From: Isochrysis galbana
Taxonomy: Eukaryota > Haptophyta > Isochrysidales > Isochrysidaceae
Direction: 5' to 3'
DNA length: 64,000 nucleotides
NCBI GenBank assembly: GCA_018136815.1
Contig: CM030937.1
Span: 1,228,253-1,292,252, forward strand
A program made the translations under genes and the position numbers. Shown in pieces: positions 30,601-41,559 of this stretch. The first letter of the stretch is position 1. The number at the start of each line of letters is the position of its first letter. The notes beneath the pieces were generated by a model, which saw nothing but the letters and a program-made list of their open reading frames with translations, was not told where the DNA came from and searched no databases.

Positions 30601-31300
30601 ACTACAAGATCGCGGAGGCGGACAACCACAGGACCAAGCAGATCGCTGGGAAGATCATCCCCGCCATTGCCACGACGACCTCATTGGTGACAGGCCTCGT
30701 CTGCCTCGAGTTGCTCAAGCTCTTGACGCCTGGCAAGCCGCTTGAGTCGTACAAGAATGGCTTCGTCAATCTTGCCTTGCCCTTCATGTCCTTCTCGGAG
30801 CCCATCGCTGCGCCCAAGCGAAAGATTGGCGCCAATGGTCCGGAATGGACTCTGTGGGACCGTTATGAGGTGGACCTTGGCAGAGAGCTCACCCTGAAGG
30901 AGTTCATTGACTTCTTCAAAGAGAAGCACAAGCTCGAGGTCACAATGGTTTCATCTGGTGTCTCCATCCTCTACTCCTTTTTCACAAACGCCAAGAAGAT
31001 CCAGGAGAGGATGCCAATGACGATGTGTGTGCCAGCTCTTGCGGGCACCCATAGCGCATCACGGCGCATGCCTGGCTTCTATGCTAACAGCCTCACGTTG
31101 TGTAGATCTCAGCTAATAAAAGGATGACGACATCCCTAATCCCTGCGACGTGTTCCCGTAGGTCCCAGTTGGTAACTGAGGTGTCGAAGACTGAGTTCAA
31201 ACCCAATCAGCATTACATCACCTTCGAGATCTGCTGCAACGACGCCGACGACGAAGATGTGGAGGTGCCTTACGTCCGCTACAAATTCCGCGGTTGGTAA
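27665..31300 (+). CDS. UBA1: Ubiquitin-activating enzyme E1
   Basis: Five exons (27665-27978, 28128-28345, 28506-29971, 30096-31024, 31162-31300), all GT-AG and in frame, 1021 residues, typical of E1. It activates ubiquitin with ATP and passes it from its catalytic Cys to E2 enzymes. The first ThiF-like repeat ([17 protein letters not shown]) is the inactive adenylation half. The active half has [32 protein letters not shown] and WDVTKAKS. The catalytic Cys595 lies in [18 protein letters not shown]; yeast Uba1 has it at 600. The ubiquitin-fold domain ends with [14 protein letters not shown]. Intron 1 was placed at CA|GTGCGT because it restores NQYVPI. The exon 4/5 junction is the least certain ([12 protein letters not shown]). 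The whole chain matches UBA1 rather than UBA6 or the split NEDD8/SUMO E1s. Confidence 0.97.
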
Positions 31301-33216
31301 GCCGATGACACCTGGTGCAAGCCCCGCGGAACCCTCGACGGTAATGTATGCCTTGCGTAGGTCTTAGGATGTGCGAGACGGAGCGAGAGTCGTGATGGCT
31401 TGGCGTCATGCTTGTGCTTCAAGTCACGGGGTTGATGTGCTAATCAACAGCCGTCGAATATCGCTAATGGTTTCCATGCCCTCGCTGCCTCGGTATTTGT
31501 ATGCTATGCACACATCTAGGGTTAGATTTGCTGTATAGTTTGCGTGCTGGAGAGGCGGCGGCGTATGTCGTTGCTCGTGTGTGTCGTGTTGTGGTGAGAC
31601 CCTGGCGACGGTCAACGTTAGAGCGCGTCAGAGAGGGAGATTGGATCGCTGTGTGGGGCGAGGGTGCTCGTACTCAAAAAAACCGTCTGGCGTCTGAAGC
31701 GATTCGGAGCTAAAATCGCTATCCGCCAGTAGCTATGACACCGCCTTCCCGTCCCCCAATCCCCCCCCCCCCCCCTCCTCTTCGTCATTCTTTTGTCTCG
31801 CTTTCCGGGGGGCGGCCCGTGCGTGTGTCGTGTACTACACTACGGCCTTACTCTAGGGTCACGTTCCGTCGAATATGGGATCAGGCTCAACTTGAGCCAT
31901 CGAATGTCCTTAGTCCATAGCCCGTTCACAATAGTAATCAAAGAATGGTAGTAGAATGGTCAAGGTATATAAAAACATCTGAAGATTCCGGGACTTGCGG
32001 TGCGAGTTCGTAGACTCGGATGTGACCCATTGGCCATTGGAATCCAAGTCGCTAGTCCTAGTCGGCGAAGAGTTGGACGAACGCGGCCTGGAGACTAGAG
32101 ACGAGGACAAGGAGGACGAAGAGTTCGGAGAACTGTAGCGGCGGCGGCGGCGGCGGCGGTTCTTCTTGTTCTTGTGAGACTGCTTAGATTTCGATGAGGA
32201 GGGAGGGAGCGGCGGTGGTGGAGGCAAAACAACTTCGCCGCCATCGTCGGATGGAGGATGGAGGTGGAGGCGGGTTGGCTGCTTGGCGACTAACGAGCCT
32301 CAGCCGGAGATGCAACAGCAACATTGTCATTGCCAACGTTGTATTTGTCAATGAGATTGTTAATTGTCTAGGAACAAGTAATGGCACTCACACTCACTCT
32401 CATGAACATAATAGGGGATAGACTACTACAGCTGCTTGGCGCCCCACAATCTGGCCACCCCCGCATCGCACGGCGAGGCTATGCCGCTCGCCGTCCGTTC
32501 TCGTTCGCAGTCTCGTCCTCTCGTTCGCATGCCTCCATGTCGCATTCGCGAATCGACACTCGTTAGGCTTTTCTTCGTCGTTCGGCATTTATCGTTATAA
32601 TTCTCTGCTTTCTCTCCTTCTCGGTCAAAAGCTTCGCTTGGATGCATGGGATCGTGGGTGGTGGAGCGCTCTCTCTCTTTCTCTCGAAAGAGAAGGGAAG
32701 TTTCCCCACCTTTCTTCCTCCCAGGCGCCTCGCAAATAGGTTTAATTTGTTATCTTCCCTGCGCTTCTTTATCTGCTTCTGGGGGCAATCAGGTTTAATT
32801 TGCAATCTCATCGCATCTTCCCCTTAGGCACATCGCACTCCTCTCGTCTTATTCGGTAGGTCTCTTGGAATCCTGCGTAGCAAGATTGCCTCTCGTTTCC
32901 GTTATGGTGCGATTCCCCTTCCAGACGGGATCGCCGACAGATCGCCTTCTGATCGTCGTCCGTCGTCGTCTGGCCGGAGTGTTTGGGTTTGATTTCAGTC
33001 GAGTTATGTGAGAAAGTCGTGACTCCGACTCGTCCGGCCGCGTCCGCCGCCTCCCTTCTATCTCAGGCTCGTGACCTACAATCAAGCCGGTTGGCGGCTC
33101 AGGCTGGTTCCAATTCTGAGCCATCGAATGTTTCGAGTGTCGCCGCGATTGATAGGGAGTGGCGGCCGTGGCTAGGGTCGCCCCGCTCGTCGTTGTTACC
33201 CGTCCGTCCTGCTCGG
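31301..33216. other. Spacer with a GGC triplet run
   Basis: UBA1 3' UTR, then sequence without a supported gene. A (CGG)n run lies at 32138-32160 and a C-run at 31760-31775. Ser/Arg-rich minus-strand frames (31910-32227) look like composition artefacts. The 13-mer GAGCCATCGAATG occurs at 31893 and 33119, hinting at a repeat that flanks 31.9-33.1 kb. Confidence 0.4.
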
Positions 33217-34071
33217 ATGATTCGTAAGGTCCGCAACCGCTGGCGTGTATGGACGGCGGTGCGCGGTGCGCACGGCTCGATCTCGTATGCCTGGCTGCCG
33301 TTGTCTCCGTCGCTAGCGTCGGCTCTCGACGCAGAGGTCCACCTTCACTCGTCTGCGGTGGAGGAGGATGCGTTGCCGATCCTTACTCCCTCTCCCTCTC
33401 CCTCGTCCTCATCGCCGTTCGTGCCGATGCCTCCGCTCTTGGAGACATGTGCCTCCGTTTCCTTTCCGGACACATTTACTCCAGAGGGCTGGCATGCCGC
33501 CTTGCGTCTGACCTGGTCAGGCCAGGAACGTCTCGCTCTTCTCCCGACGCCGCCATCTCGCCTAGGCTTGGGTGCCTTGCCGGACCTGCACCCGCCGCTG
33601 CCTCCGCTCGACCGCCCCGCTCGCCGCTCAGTTGCTGAGGTCATTGCCGACCATAAGCAGCGGCACGCCGCCTTCGTTCCCTCGGATTTCACGCCTGCTC
33701 TCAACCGGCCTGCTGTCGTCGCTTCTGTAACCAGGGAGGTGAGCCACTCCAATTCGTCACTCCACTTTTGGAGACGTGCGCCGCCGTCGCCCCACTCTCT
33801 TGCGCTCTCGCTCCCACCGGCTGGCAGGCTGCCCTGCGTCTCACTTGGGCTCGACAGGCGCAACGTGTGGTGTGCGTCTCGGAGCTTATGCAGCATTAAG
33901 CAGCAAGCTAAGGTGCTGCGGGCGGCTCCCGTTTCTAACCGCCCTCTTCTTTCGATCGAGGGGGTTGGCGGCGCGTTGCCATGGCCTGTTCTCAGAGTCA
34001 ATCTTGGTGAGCACAACGAGTACACATGCGCCGCCGTGGGCTCCGGCTCCGGCTCCCGGAACACAGTGTGA
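33217..34071 (+). CDS. Unassigned ORF with an internal duplicated module
   Basis: 284 residues from the first ATG (33217); the frame is open upstream to 32983 without one. Pro/Ser/Ala-rich with no recognised domain. The block LLETCASVSFP ... GWHAALRLTW (nucleotides 33434-33545) has a second copy at 33763-33880 that would read LLETCAAV ... GWQAALRLTW, but in another frame, so the ORF does not translate it. The copy pair shows that an ancestral gene or element had a tandem duplicate here. Whether this is an expressed gene, a decayed one, or part of a mobile element cannot be told from the sequence. Confidence 0.3.
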   Translation: MIRKVRNRWRVWTAVRGAHGSISYAWLPLSPSLASALDAEVHLHSSAVEEDALPILTPSPSPSSSSPFVPMPPLLETCASVSFPDTFTPEGWHAALRLTWSGQERLALLPTPPSRLGLGALPDLHPPLPPLDRPARRSVAEVIADHKQRHAAFVPSDFTPALNRPAVVASVTREVSHSNSSLHFWRRAPPSPHSLALSLPPAGRLPCVSLGLDRRNVWCASRSLCSIKQQAKVLRAAPVSNRPLLSIEGVGGALPWPVLRVNLGEHNEYTCAAVGSGSGSRNTV

Positions 34072-35224
34072 GAAAAAGTCCCGCTGGGGGACAATAAGAA
34101 AAAACTGGGCTCAAGCAGACAAGTCCCCGGCACCCGGGGAGACAGCCGCGAGAGGCGAGGCGGGAGAGGAGAATTCTCTCGGGGGAGGATTAGAGAGGGT
34201 GAGGGCCCGGCGAAACAACTGTAATGCAGCGAACGGGAAACATAAGTTTCCTGTCGTTCACCGACAAGTGATTTGACAACTCTACGATAGATAGATTTAT
34301 TTCTCATAAACATATCATTAAATTATGTTACGAATGGTGCCCCCAGCGCCCTTTCAAACATGCCACACACACCAGAAATCAGGCTCTAGACGCGCACATA
34401 TGGACTGCCTGCGCGTCGCCATGCGGCGCACAGACAGTCCATACACATATCTTACGAATACACACGCGCACTGCCCCCCCAATTCGACCCCTTCGAGCCC
34501 TGTAGCCGATCTGCTGACCGGCCGCGCCTGCCGAGAGAGACGCCAACTCTGACTTTTCAGCCAGGGAAGCTTGCTGCGAGGCGGGTGTGGGCTGGGGCGG
34601 GGTCAGGTGCTGGGTATGGCACACCCAGGCCAAGGCCGGGCGGGGGGCTCGCGCTGCGCGCGCGCTGCTCGCACCTGGCTTCTGGCGCTCGTCTGCGTGC
34701 TGCGAAGGGGGGGGTGCGAGAACGACCTGGAGGCGAGCGCGGCGAGCGTGAAGGGGCACATCGCGGCAGGCAGCGTGGGGGGGGCTTACCTTTGGTGTTG
34801 GCCGCGCGAGTACACCCCTGTGGCAAGCTGGGCTGCCAGAGAGGAGTGGGGGAAGGGGGGGGGGGGGGGGGGGGGGGGGGGGAGCGGCGCGCGGCGGGCC
34901 TCCGCGGCCGCTGCAGCGGCTAAGTCCCCGGCACCCGGGGAGATAGCCGCTGGAGCGAGCCCTTATTGTCACCTTTCGGCACCAGAACCTCACACTGTGC
35001 TCCGCGCGGCAACCTCAAATACCACCTCCACACAGGTGCTATCCGGTGGTTCAGTCGCGGCGTTCAGCGAGCTACGACTCTCAACACAAGAAGAACTGAA
35101 TCTCGCTAGAAGTCACATGGGGCCAACAGCGGGGCAGCGCACGCTGTTACGCGAGCGTCATGCTCACTCGCTCAAACCCTCTTCCTACGAAGTACTACGA
35201 AGTACAAGTAAGCTTACATGATCC
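34072..35224. repeat. Spacer with repeated 28-mer, hairpin and G-run
   Basis: The word AAGTCCCCGGCACCCGGGGA with a shared tail occurs at 34121-34148 and 34922-34950. A hairpin with stems TATGGACTG / CAGTCCATA and an inner TGCGC / GCGCA pair spans 34399-34443. A G-run of nearly 30 bases lies at 34855-34883. Frames on both strands are Ala/Arg/Pro-rich. No gene is called. Confidence 0.5.
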
Positions 35225-36259
35225 TCACCGCAACTTATTCCCCCCCGACAATTTGGCCCAGTAGTCATCATTCTCGCTTGCGCTAGAGGCCGCCCCAGCC
35301 GAGGCATTCATTACTTTCATACCCGCCATGTCTCCCTTGTCCCCTTGTGCGTGCATGACGTTGCCGTTGCTCAAGGGCGACGAGGTCACCTCGCCATCTG
35401 GTCCTATGCGCACACCTAGCTTGGTCGCGGGCGCGATGGACTGGCCAGCGCTGGGCAACTTCTTCGACTGTTTGATGGGCTTGCCATCCAGCCGGAATCC
35501 TGATCCGGAGAAGGCAGGCTGCGCAGCTTCATCCTCTGACGAGTCGCCGTCAAGGATCGGAGCACCCATCGGCGTCACGATGGGCGATTTGGCAATCGGG
35601 GATGCGCCAGCAGACGAGCTGGTGGCCGGTCTCTGAGGCTCTACGTAGTCAGCCGGCGCCTCGAAGTCGAGCTCCATGTCTGTCTCGATGATGCACACCA
35701 CCTCCGGCTGCCCGGGAGGGAATGGGCCGCCGTGCCTGCGCACCTCAACAACGCCGATGTCGTACTTCTTTTTGTTGTACAGGATACGGAATGTTTGCCC
35801 CTTGGTGAGGGCGGAGAAATTGCGGAGAGACTGCTCGAGCACCACCTTCGGATTGGAGATCTTGATGAAATCGGTCAGCTGGGGCTGCAGCTTGACATAT
35901 GAACCCTTGTTGAGCGATATGGAGCGGATCTGCACAATGTCTCCCTCGCTCAGCCTCATATTCTCCATCATCCAGTAGGGAAGGTAGACCATCCCCTCTT
36001 GCGCGATGAACTCGAGCACACCGCAGTGCAGCTTCTTCTCTGCAGCGCGCGGGTTTGTGATTTGGAACATCATGGGGTACTGAATCTCGAGCTGAGCAAG
36101 CTTCTCGAGGCATGAGGGCGGGAGGATGATCTTGTCAGAGTACTCGAGCCGGTTGGGGTCGCGCTGCTGCTCGGCTGCCAGGAGAGAGACAGAGTGGCAT
36201 CGGAACGAGTCCTGGAACCCGCGCGCACTCTGCGAGAAGGCGCTGGCCAGACCGAACAT
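35225..36259 (-). CDS. UFD1: UFD1, ubiquitin fusion degradation protein 1
   Basis: Single exon of 344 residues. The N-terminal Ufd1 fold (double-psi barrel, about 18-200) is plain: DKIILPPSCLEKLAQLEIQY, then MMFQITNP, HCGVLEFIAQEGMVYLPYWM, MRLSEGDIVQI, KGSYVKLQPQ and NYSALTKGQT-like LRNFSALTKGQTFRI. The block FEAPADYVEPQ matches the end of that domain. The tail is Ser/Ala/Gly-rich with a FSGSGFRLDGKP segment, like the p97- and Npl4-binding tail of animal UFD1. With Npl4 it recruits polyubiquitinated substrates to p97/Cdc48 for extraction and degradation. It lies 4 kb from UBA1; this may be chance. The 5' flank has G/A and C/T tracts. Confidence 0.96.
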   Translation of the reverse strand: MFGLASAFSQSARGFQDSFRCHSVSLLAAEQQRDPNRLEYSDKIILPPSCLEKLAQLEIQYPMMFQITNPRAAEKKLHCGVLEFIAQEGMVYLPYWMMENMRLSEGDIVQIRSISLNKGSYVKLQPQLTDFIKISNPKVVLEQSLRNFSALTKGQTFRILYNKKKYDIGVVEVRRHGGPFPPGQPEVVCIIETDMELDFEAPADYVEPQRPATSSSAGASPIAKSPIVTPMGAPILDGDSSEDEAAQPAFSGSGFRLDGKPIKQSKKLPSAGQSIAPATKLGVRIGPDGEVTSSPLSNGNVMHAQGDKGDMAGMKVMNASAGAASSASENDDYWAKLSGGNKLR

Positions 36260-37030
36260 GCCGGCAGAGCCTCGCGCCGCCCTTCCCCTTCCCCCTCCCC
36301 CCCCCGGCTGCTGACTGTGTGTGCAGAGGAGAGAGAGAGAGGAGGAGAGGGGAGGAAAGGGGCGACGGACAGGTGATGGATGGGGCGCGGCGGGAGGACG
36401 TGGGGAGGGGGGGGGGAGAGAGAGAGAGACGGGAGAGGAGAGGGAAGAAACTTCCCGCAGGAGAGGAGAGAGAGAGAGAGGGCGTTCTGGGCTTTCTCCT
36501 CCTCCTCTCCCTTCCCCCTCTCTCTCTCCTCCTCTCTTTACGTTGATTCCCCAACACCCACTTGGGTCTCCCTCCCTCTCTCTCTCTCTCTCTCTGGCTC
36601 TTCTCTCTCTCTCCCTGTGTGGGCGATCTCTCTCTCTCTGGTCTTCCCGCGGGCTCTCTCATACTTTATACTTTTTATATCGTGCCGCGGGAACGCCCAT
36701 TTGGCGCCCAACGCACCGCCGCCGCGAGCCAAACCCTTTCGGGTGACTCGCGATACATAGAAGGAGCAGCGATAGAAATAGCACATTCAACCGATGAGCG
36801 GATGGAACATGGTCGAGAGGACGGCGAATACATTTGTAGAGAGGGGATAGAAAGCTATTCGTCCCGTCGCTTTGTTCTGCGCTCCCTCCATCCCCGCCCG
36901 CCCCTCGGGGCCTCGCGGCGCGCGCGCGAGTGAAGGATGACAAGAGAGAGAGAGAAGAGAGAGAGAAGAGAGAGAAGAGAGAGGGGAAAACTGAAAGAGA
37001 GAGGGGACAATCTGTGGAACAGGCAGAGAG
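36260..37030. promoter_or_regulatory. Divergent promoter region with purine/pyrimidine tracts
   Basis: 771 bp between the starts of UFD1 (minus) and the transglutaminase-like gene (plus). Purine-rich at 36328-36480, pyrimidine-rich at 36495-36665, purine-rich again at 36935-37005. AT-rich TTTATACTTTTTATATCG at 36665-36682 is the best candidate for a core promoter element. No coding potential is seen. Confidence 0.5.
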
Positions 37031-39622
37031 ATGGCACCAGCTGCGCGCTCGCCGCGTGGCCGTCCAGCCTGGCTCGTGGCAGCGCTCGTGCTGCCCGGCG
37101 TTCTGTGCGGTGGAGCGCCTGCGGGTGAGACAGCCGACCGTTCCGCCGCGCTCGAGCGCTGGCGCGCAATCACCGCCGACGCGCTCCACAACGACGGGCC
37201 GCCGCTCTCGGCGCTTCCGAGCGCTGAGGAGTGGTACATTGTCACGATCGCAGACGTGCCTGTTGGGTACATGCACACGATGACGAAAGTGCTGGAGGAC
37301 GGGACGAGCCACTCGATGGAGATCATGGACGTCCAAGTCAACCGCGGCGTCGACACATCGCGCATGGCCTTCGAGACTGTCTTTGAGGAGAAGCGGATCG
37401 AGGGGCCAGAGCTCGCGCACCTCCCTGAGGCGGACCGGTTGCGCGGCGGCGTGCGCGTGATGGCATACGACCAGCGCTTTGCCAACAACGAGGTCAAGAT
37501 GAGGGTCACGTTTCCGGGCGACGAGGTGAGGCCCTCGTCCGCCCATGCCCTGCAGCCGGCTGGCCGGCGTGCTTTGTGCACCGCTGCTTCACGGTGAGCT
37601 CGACCACCACACGCACGCAGATGAAGCTCGTCTCCTTCAACGGCGAGAAGGAGCACGTTTCCATGCTCCCGCTGCCAGAGCAGGCATGGCTGGGCCGCCT
37701 GCGAGCGCGCCTCGAATTCACGCGCCAGTGCCGCATGGGGAAGGAGGAGATCGTCGTCCAAACGATGCGGCCTGAGCTCGGCCCGCGCGTGGTTGACCTT
37801 GCTTCCACCCTCATGCGCATCGACGAAGCCTTTGATGGCAAGGAGATGGTCGAATCGTCCGTGTGGGCGGTACAGATCTCCGATGTGAGTGTCAGCGTGT
37901 CGGTGACTCATCATAGCTCTCCGATGCCGCGAACCCATCGTTCCACAGGCGTCGAGCCGATGCCCTTGTCCTCCTGCCACAGGTGCCTGTTAACATGACC
38001 GAGGCATACGAGACGCGCGGGCCGACGCGCTGCTACCGCATGCTACAGATGGGCCTTGACATGCCTTTCGGTTACCTGCTTGCTTCCATCTCGACCAAGG
38101 AGGAGGCTCTCAAGGCCTCCGAGCCGGACCCGACACGCGTGCTCCCAGAGCTCGTGTACACCATGTTTGTGGTTCTGGATGCGCCCATCGAGAACGTAAA
38201 CGAGGTGAGCCGAGTGGAAGTCGCGCTGGTCTCCGGGCTGTCCGAAGCGTCCTGTGTCCACCACGAGAAAAAGCACGCCTTGTGTGCTGAGTCGGGTGGC
38301 ACGCTTACGACTACTCCGCGTGCTGCCTCACCGTGAACGCTCCATGCATTTCATTGCAGGCACGTGCTGTAGAGATCTCCGTCGGCATCAAGGCCGACTC
38401 CACAAAGAAGCCAGCCGTGCTCCAGCTGCCAACAGGAGGTTTCCAGCGCGTGTGGACTGACCCCGACGACCCGTCACGGCTGCGGGTAGCGATTGATCTG
38501 ACGAAGCCTCAGCCAGCGACACCGGAGGAGTTAGCCAATGTCGATTATATCTCTCCATCCGCGATGATCGACTCGAGCGACGAGGCGGTGATCAAGGTGG
38601 CGCACATGGCTGATGAGCTGTGCGAGCAAGACGGGATGCCCTTGCCGAAGGGGCACACCAACGAGAAATTGCCAGTTGATCTGGCGCAGATGCTGGCCTA
38701 CGCGCTGCGTCAGGTGGGCCACCCCGGATCCTTGTAATTCAATATTTTTCCTTGCTACATGCTCTGCCGATCTCGTCCGATGCCACTCCGGTTTCCACCG
38801 CCAAGCTAATGTTGCTGTCCGATCAGCTTCGCACCGACCGCCTTTCTCCGATGCGCAGGTGGTCCACTATTACATTGCGGACAAGCATTTGGGCACGGCC
38901 TACGCGTCCGCGTCTGAAACGGCGCGCACTGCCTCAGGCGACTGCACCGAGCACGCTGTCCTACTTGCTGCCGTGCTCAAGGCCCGTGGTATCCCAGCCA
39001 GGGTCTGCCATGGGCTCGTGTATGTGGAGCAAGGCGGATCCGCAATCGACGGGCAGGTGCGACATCGCCATTCCTAGAAAAGACCCCCTAGTCTTTCGCT
39101 GGGGAGGAGACCAAGGAATGGTCCTTGTGCCCGCTCGAGGAAAGCTCATCGGTGGTGGCCCGTGTGTCACCACACTTCGCCATCGGCGCCCTACCTGTTG
39201 CGGTTGAGCATTCTACCGTCGCGTGCACATCCTGCCTCAGGTTCACGTGGATGCTGCAGGAAGCACTGTACAGGGCGATGAGCCTGTCACAGGCCAATAC
39301 GGTTGGCACATGTGGACGCAGGTTCGGCTGCTGGCCTTGCACTCGTCACCCACGTGCGCCCTTCCAATGGCAGCCCACGAGGCTCCGCTGGTTTGAACGC
39401 TTTTTCGCTCTTTCATCCGTGGTGAGCCCCCCGTGCCCCTGACAGGCGCTGATCGCTGGCGTTTGGATCGATCTGGATGCTACGCTCTACCAGCCATACA
39501 CCGTCGGCCACGTACTTGTGGGTACTTCGTCAATGTCCGACAAGGATGCACACAATAATCATATGCAAATGGCAGCCCTTATCGGCAACCTTGCCATTAC
39601 AGTGCACAATGTTGAGCACTGA
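37031..39622 (+). CDS. Secreted transglutaminase-like protein
   Basis: Seven exons (37031-37525, 37621-37884, 37983-38204, 38360-38713, 38859-39056, 39241-39321, 39446-39622), all GT-AG and phase 0, 596 residues. A signal peptide is present (RPAWLVAALVLPGVLCGGAPA). The first 440 residues form a beta-rich region (for example EEWYIVTIADVPVGYMHTMT) seen in bacterial proteins that precede a Transglut_core domain. The core has Cys474 in ASGDCTEHAVLLAAVLKARG, His534 in YGWHMWTQ and Asp549 in GVWIDLDAT, a complete Cys-His-Asp triad. These domains cross-link proteins or act as peptidases; the substrate is unknown. Exon 6 could start 33 nt later at another AG in frame; the longer form was chosen. The order and spacing suggest a prokaryote-like family with added introns. 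Confidence 0.88.
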
Positions 39623-40179
39623 TTGCGATGAGCTGCACCTTCGGCCCAATGGAATGTCACAACGGTCATTGAGCCGGCGGCGCATACGCTTAATCTGCAC
39701 AAACCTTCTCATTGCCGACTTTGGAGAGGGGGGTGCGATCACGCGCCGTTCGCAGACATCGAGGATGCAAACAATCACATTGCTCTTGCCACCACCACCA
39801 CTACCCTGCGCCTCGAGTGGGCGCTTTGTTGTCGCGGTAATCGCTCGCGTTCTCACATGGATGCTCCGCACCACCTTCCTTGCTCCAACGTTGCTGTTGC
39901 TGTGCGTTCGTTTGGACTGACGCCATTTGCTTGAATCTAAGAGCAGGCAACAACAATAGCTTCTTTGTCGTTTGCTGTGGTTGTGTGAAGTATCGATTAT
40001 GGTTTTGATTGCGTGTGCATTTTGTGCGGTGTGGTGCACAGTGCGCACGTGCGACAAATGCAAAACATCAACGGCCTTGTCTTGAGGCACACACATCACA
40101 CGCATCCGGTATGCATATGCACATATTCAGCCGAGGCCGCCCCACACTCCGGAGCGGTAAAGAGAGGAAAAAAGATCTC
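39623..40179. other. 3' flank of the transglutaminase-like gene
   Basis: Presumed 3' UTR and spacer. No domain or repeat is recognised. Confidence 0.4.
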
Positions 40180-40650
40180 ATTCTCAAGGCATTCTGGGCT
40201 AACACCTACTACGGACTAGGTTTTCTCTACCCCCCTACCGACACCGCCCTTGCTACCCTTCTCCCCTTTTCCTTCTCCCCTTTTCCTTTGGTTCCCACAA
40301 CTATCGTTAAAACGATAGGGTCATGGAGCGCGCCCTGCTCCCCCCTGCCACCTGTCGCATTCCCGATGTGCCTCAGAAGCAAAAAAAAGAAATAATAGTA
40401 GAAGAAAAAGATCAGTAGCAAGTAAGAAAAGAATAGAAGAACAGAGGAAGAAAGAAAGAAAGAAGAGTGAAAGAAAGAAGAGAAAAACCCAGAGTATATA
40501 GGGTATAGGGTGGTTCTTTGCCCTCCCCACAGTGTGTCGGAGCGAAGCTCGTTTCCTCTTTGGAAACGAGCCGCGGAGGCGCACCGGCGGCTAACGCGGC
40601 GCACGGTTCATCCGGGGAGCCCGGAACGGGCTCATCGGGAGAACGGGGAG
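40180..40650 (+). mobile_element. LINE-type 5' end and inner fragment
   Basis: GGGCTAACACCTACTA (40198) and CTACCGACACCGCCCTT parallel 44594-44648. The hairpin CTATCGTT / AACGATAG (40301-40318, perfect) precedes ATGGAGCGCGC at 40323. An A/G-rich stretch follows (40378-40490). At 40537-40575 a hairpin GCTCGTTTCC / GGAAACGAGC shares its flanks with 24.8 kb, in the same order relative to the start. The ORF is short and broken soon after the start. Confidence 0.55.
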
Positions 40651-41044
40651 GGCATATGACGGGCATGTGAAATGGACGGGAGAGTGGCACGGAACGCGAA
40701 CCGGAGGGACGGAGGACGTAAGAAAGGGCGCGGCGAGCAGATACCGCTAGACTGGGACTCGTAGGGACTCGTAGACTCAAAAGGAAGACTCGGAAGACTC
40801 GGGGCTTGGGGGTACTCAGGGGGCTGCAGGTCACCAACAGGCGCTACAAAGGTAAAAACACACAAAACAACACTCTGCACTCAAACATTAACAGTAACAG
40901 GCCGGAAACATACGTTAAACGAACCCTCTCTGGTGAGCAGAATCAGGAGTGCCCACCAGAAAAAGAGGAGAGAGAGAGAGAGAGCGAGAGAACGAGGGCT
41001 CGAGGGTCAAAACACAATTCGGACTTCGGCTCGGACTTACGGAA
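40651..41044. other. Spacer
   Basis: Direct repeats of GACTCG(T/G)A around 40755-40800, and a purine stretch at 40965-40990. No coding potential. Confidence 0.35.
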
Positions 41045-41400
41045 TAAAATCCGGTGCCCTCGCGAATCCTGCCTCGAGTCTCGAGGCTCGAGCCTCGAGA
41101 TTCGAGATTCGAGTTTCCCCCGCGCGAACTCGCGGCGAGAGCACTCGAGTCTCGAGGTGGAACTCGAGTTTCCCCCCCGCGCGAACTCGCGGCGAAAACT
41201 CGAGTCTCGGAACTCGAGGCTCGAGTTTCGAAGAGACGAGGCCCGTCGCAGAGAGCCGTGGGACAGCGCTGGAGGACGCTGAAGGACGCTGAGGGCGAGC
41301 TGGGGGAACTTCCGCGCGGGGGGGGAACACCGCTGAAGGACGCTGAAGGACGCTGAGGGCGAGCTGGGGGAACTTCCGCGCGGGGGGGGGAAGGGAGAGG
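41045..41400. repeat. CTCGAG-rich array and a tandem duplication
   Basis: 41070-41230 is packed with CTCGAG and ATTCGAG words plus two copies of CGCGCGAACTCGCGGCGA (about 41121 and 41178). From 41266 to 41391 a unit of about 63 bp (GACGCTGAAGGACGCTGAGG, then GCGAGCTGGGGGAACTTCCG and a G-run) is repeated in tandem with almost no change. Confidence 0.7.
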
Positions 41401-41417
41401 AGGAGAACGCGGTCGGC

Positions 41418-41559
41418 GAACCAGGACTTGAGCCCAGGGAGAATGGAGAATCCGAATCTGCACGCCTTGCATGACCACGACGAACATAGAAGACGGTATA
41501 TAGCGAAGAAGGCTCGTACTCGTGCCGAAATATTCATGCCAAAAGGCCTGAATACAACA
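41418..41559 (+). repeat. Dispersed repeat ending AATACAACA, copy 2
   Basis: The counterpart of 12339-12480; see there. Ends at AATACAACA followed by CCCCCC. The TATATA motif near 41500 lies in the same position as in the other copy. Fossil, possibly an LTR end. Confidence 0.65.

Noticed and set aside
31910-32227. Minus-strand Ser/Arg-rich frame as an SR-type protein
   Set aside because: The Arg run comes from a CGG triplet repeat and no RRM or splice context is present.
33345-34313. A 322-codon minus-strand frame antisense to the unassigned ORF
   Set aside because: Arg/Ser/Gly-rich and without a domain; typical antisense shadow in GC-rich DNA.
34855-34883. Long G-run taken as a telomere- or quadruplex-type signal
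   Set aside because: It is a plain homopolymer inside a repeat-rich spacer and may vary by sequencing error; no telomeric repeat is present.
40897-41559. CTCGAG array as a CRISPR-like array
   Set aside because: Repeats are 6-18 bp, irregularly spaced and without unique spacers; no cas genes; eukaryotic context.
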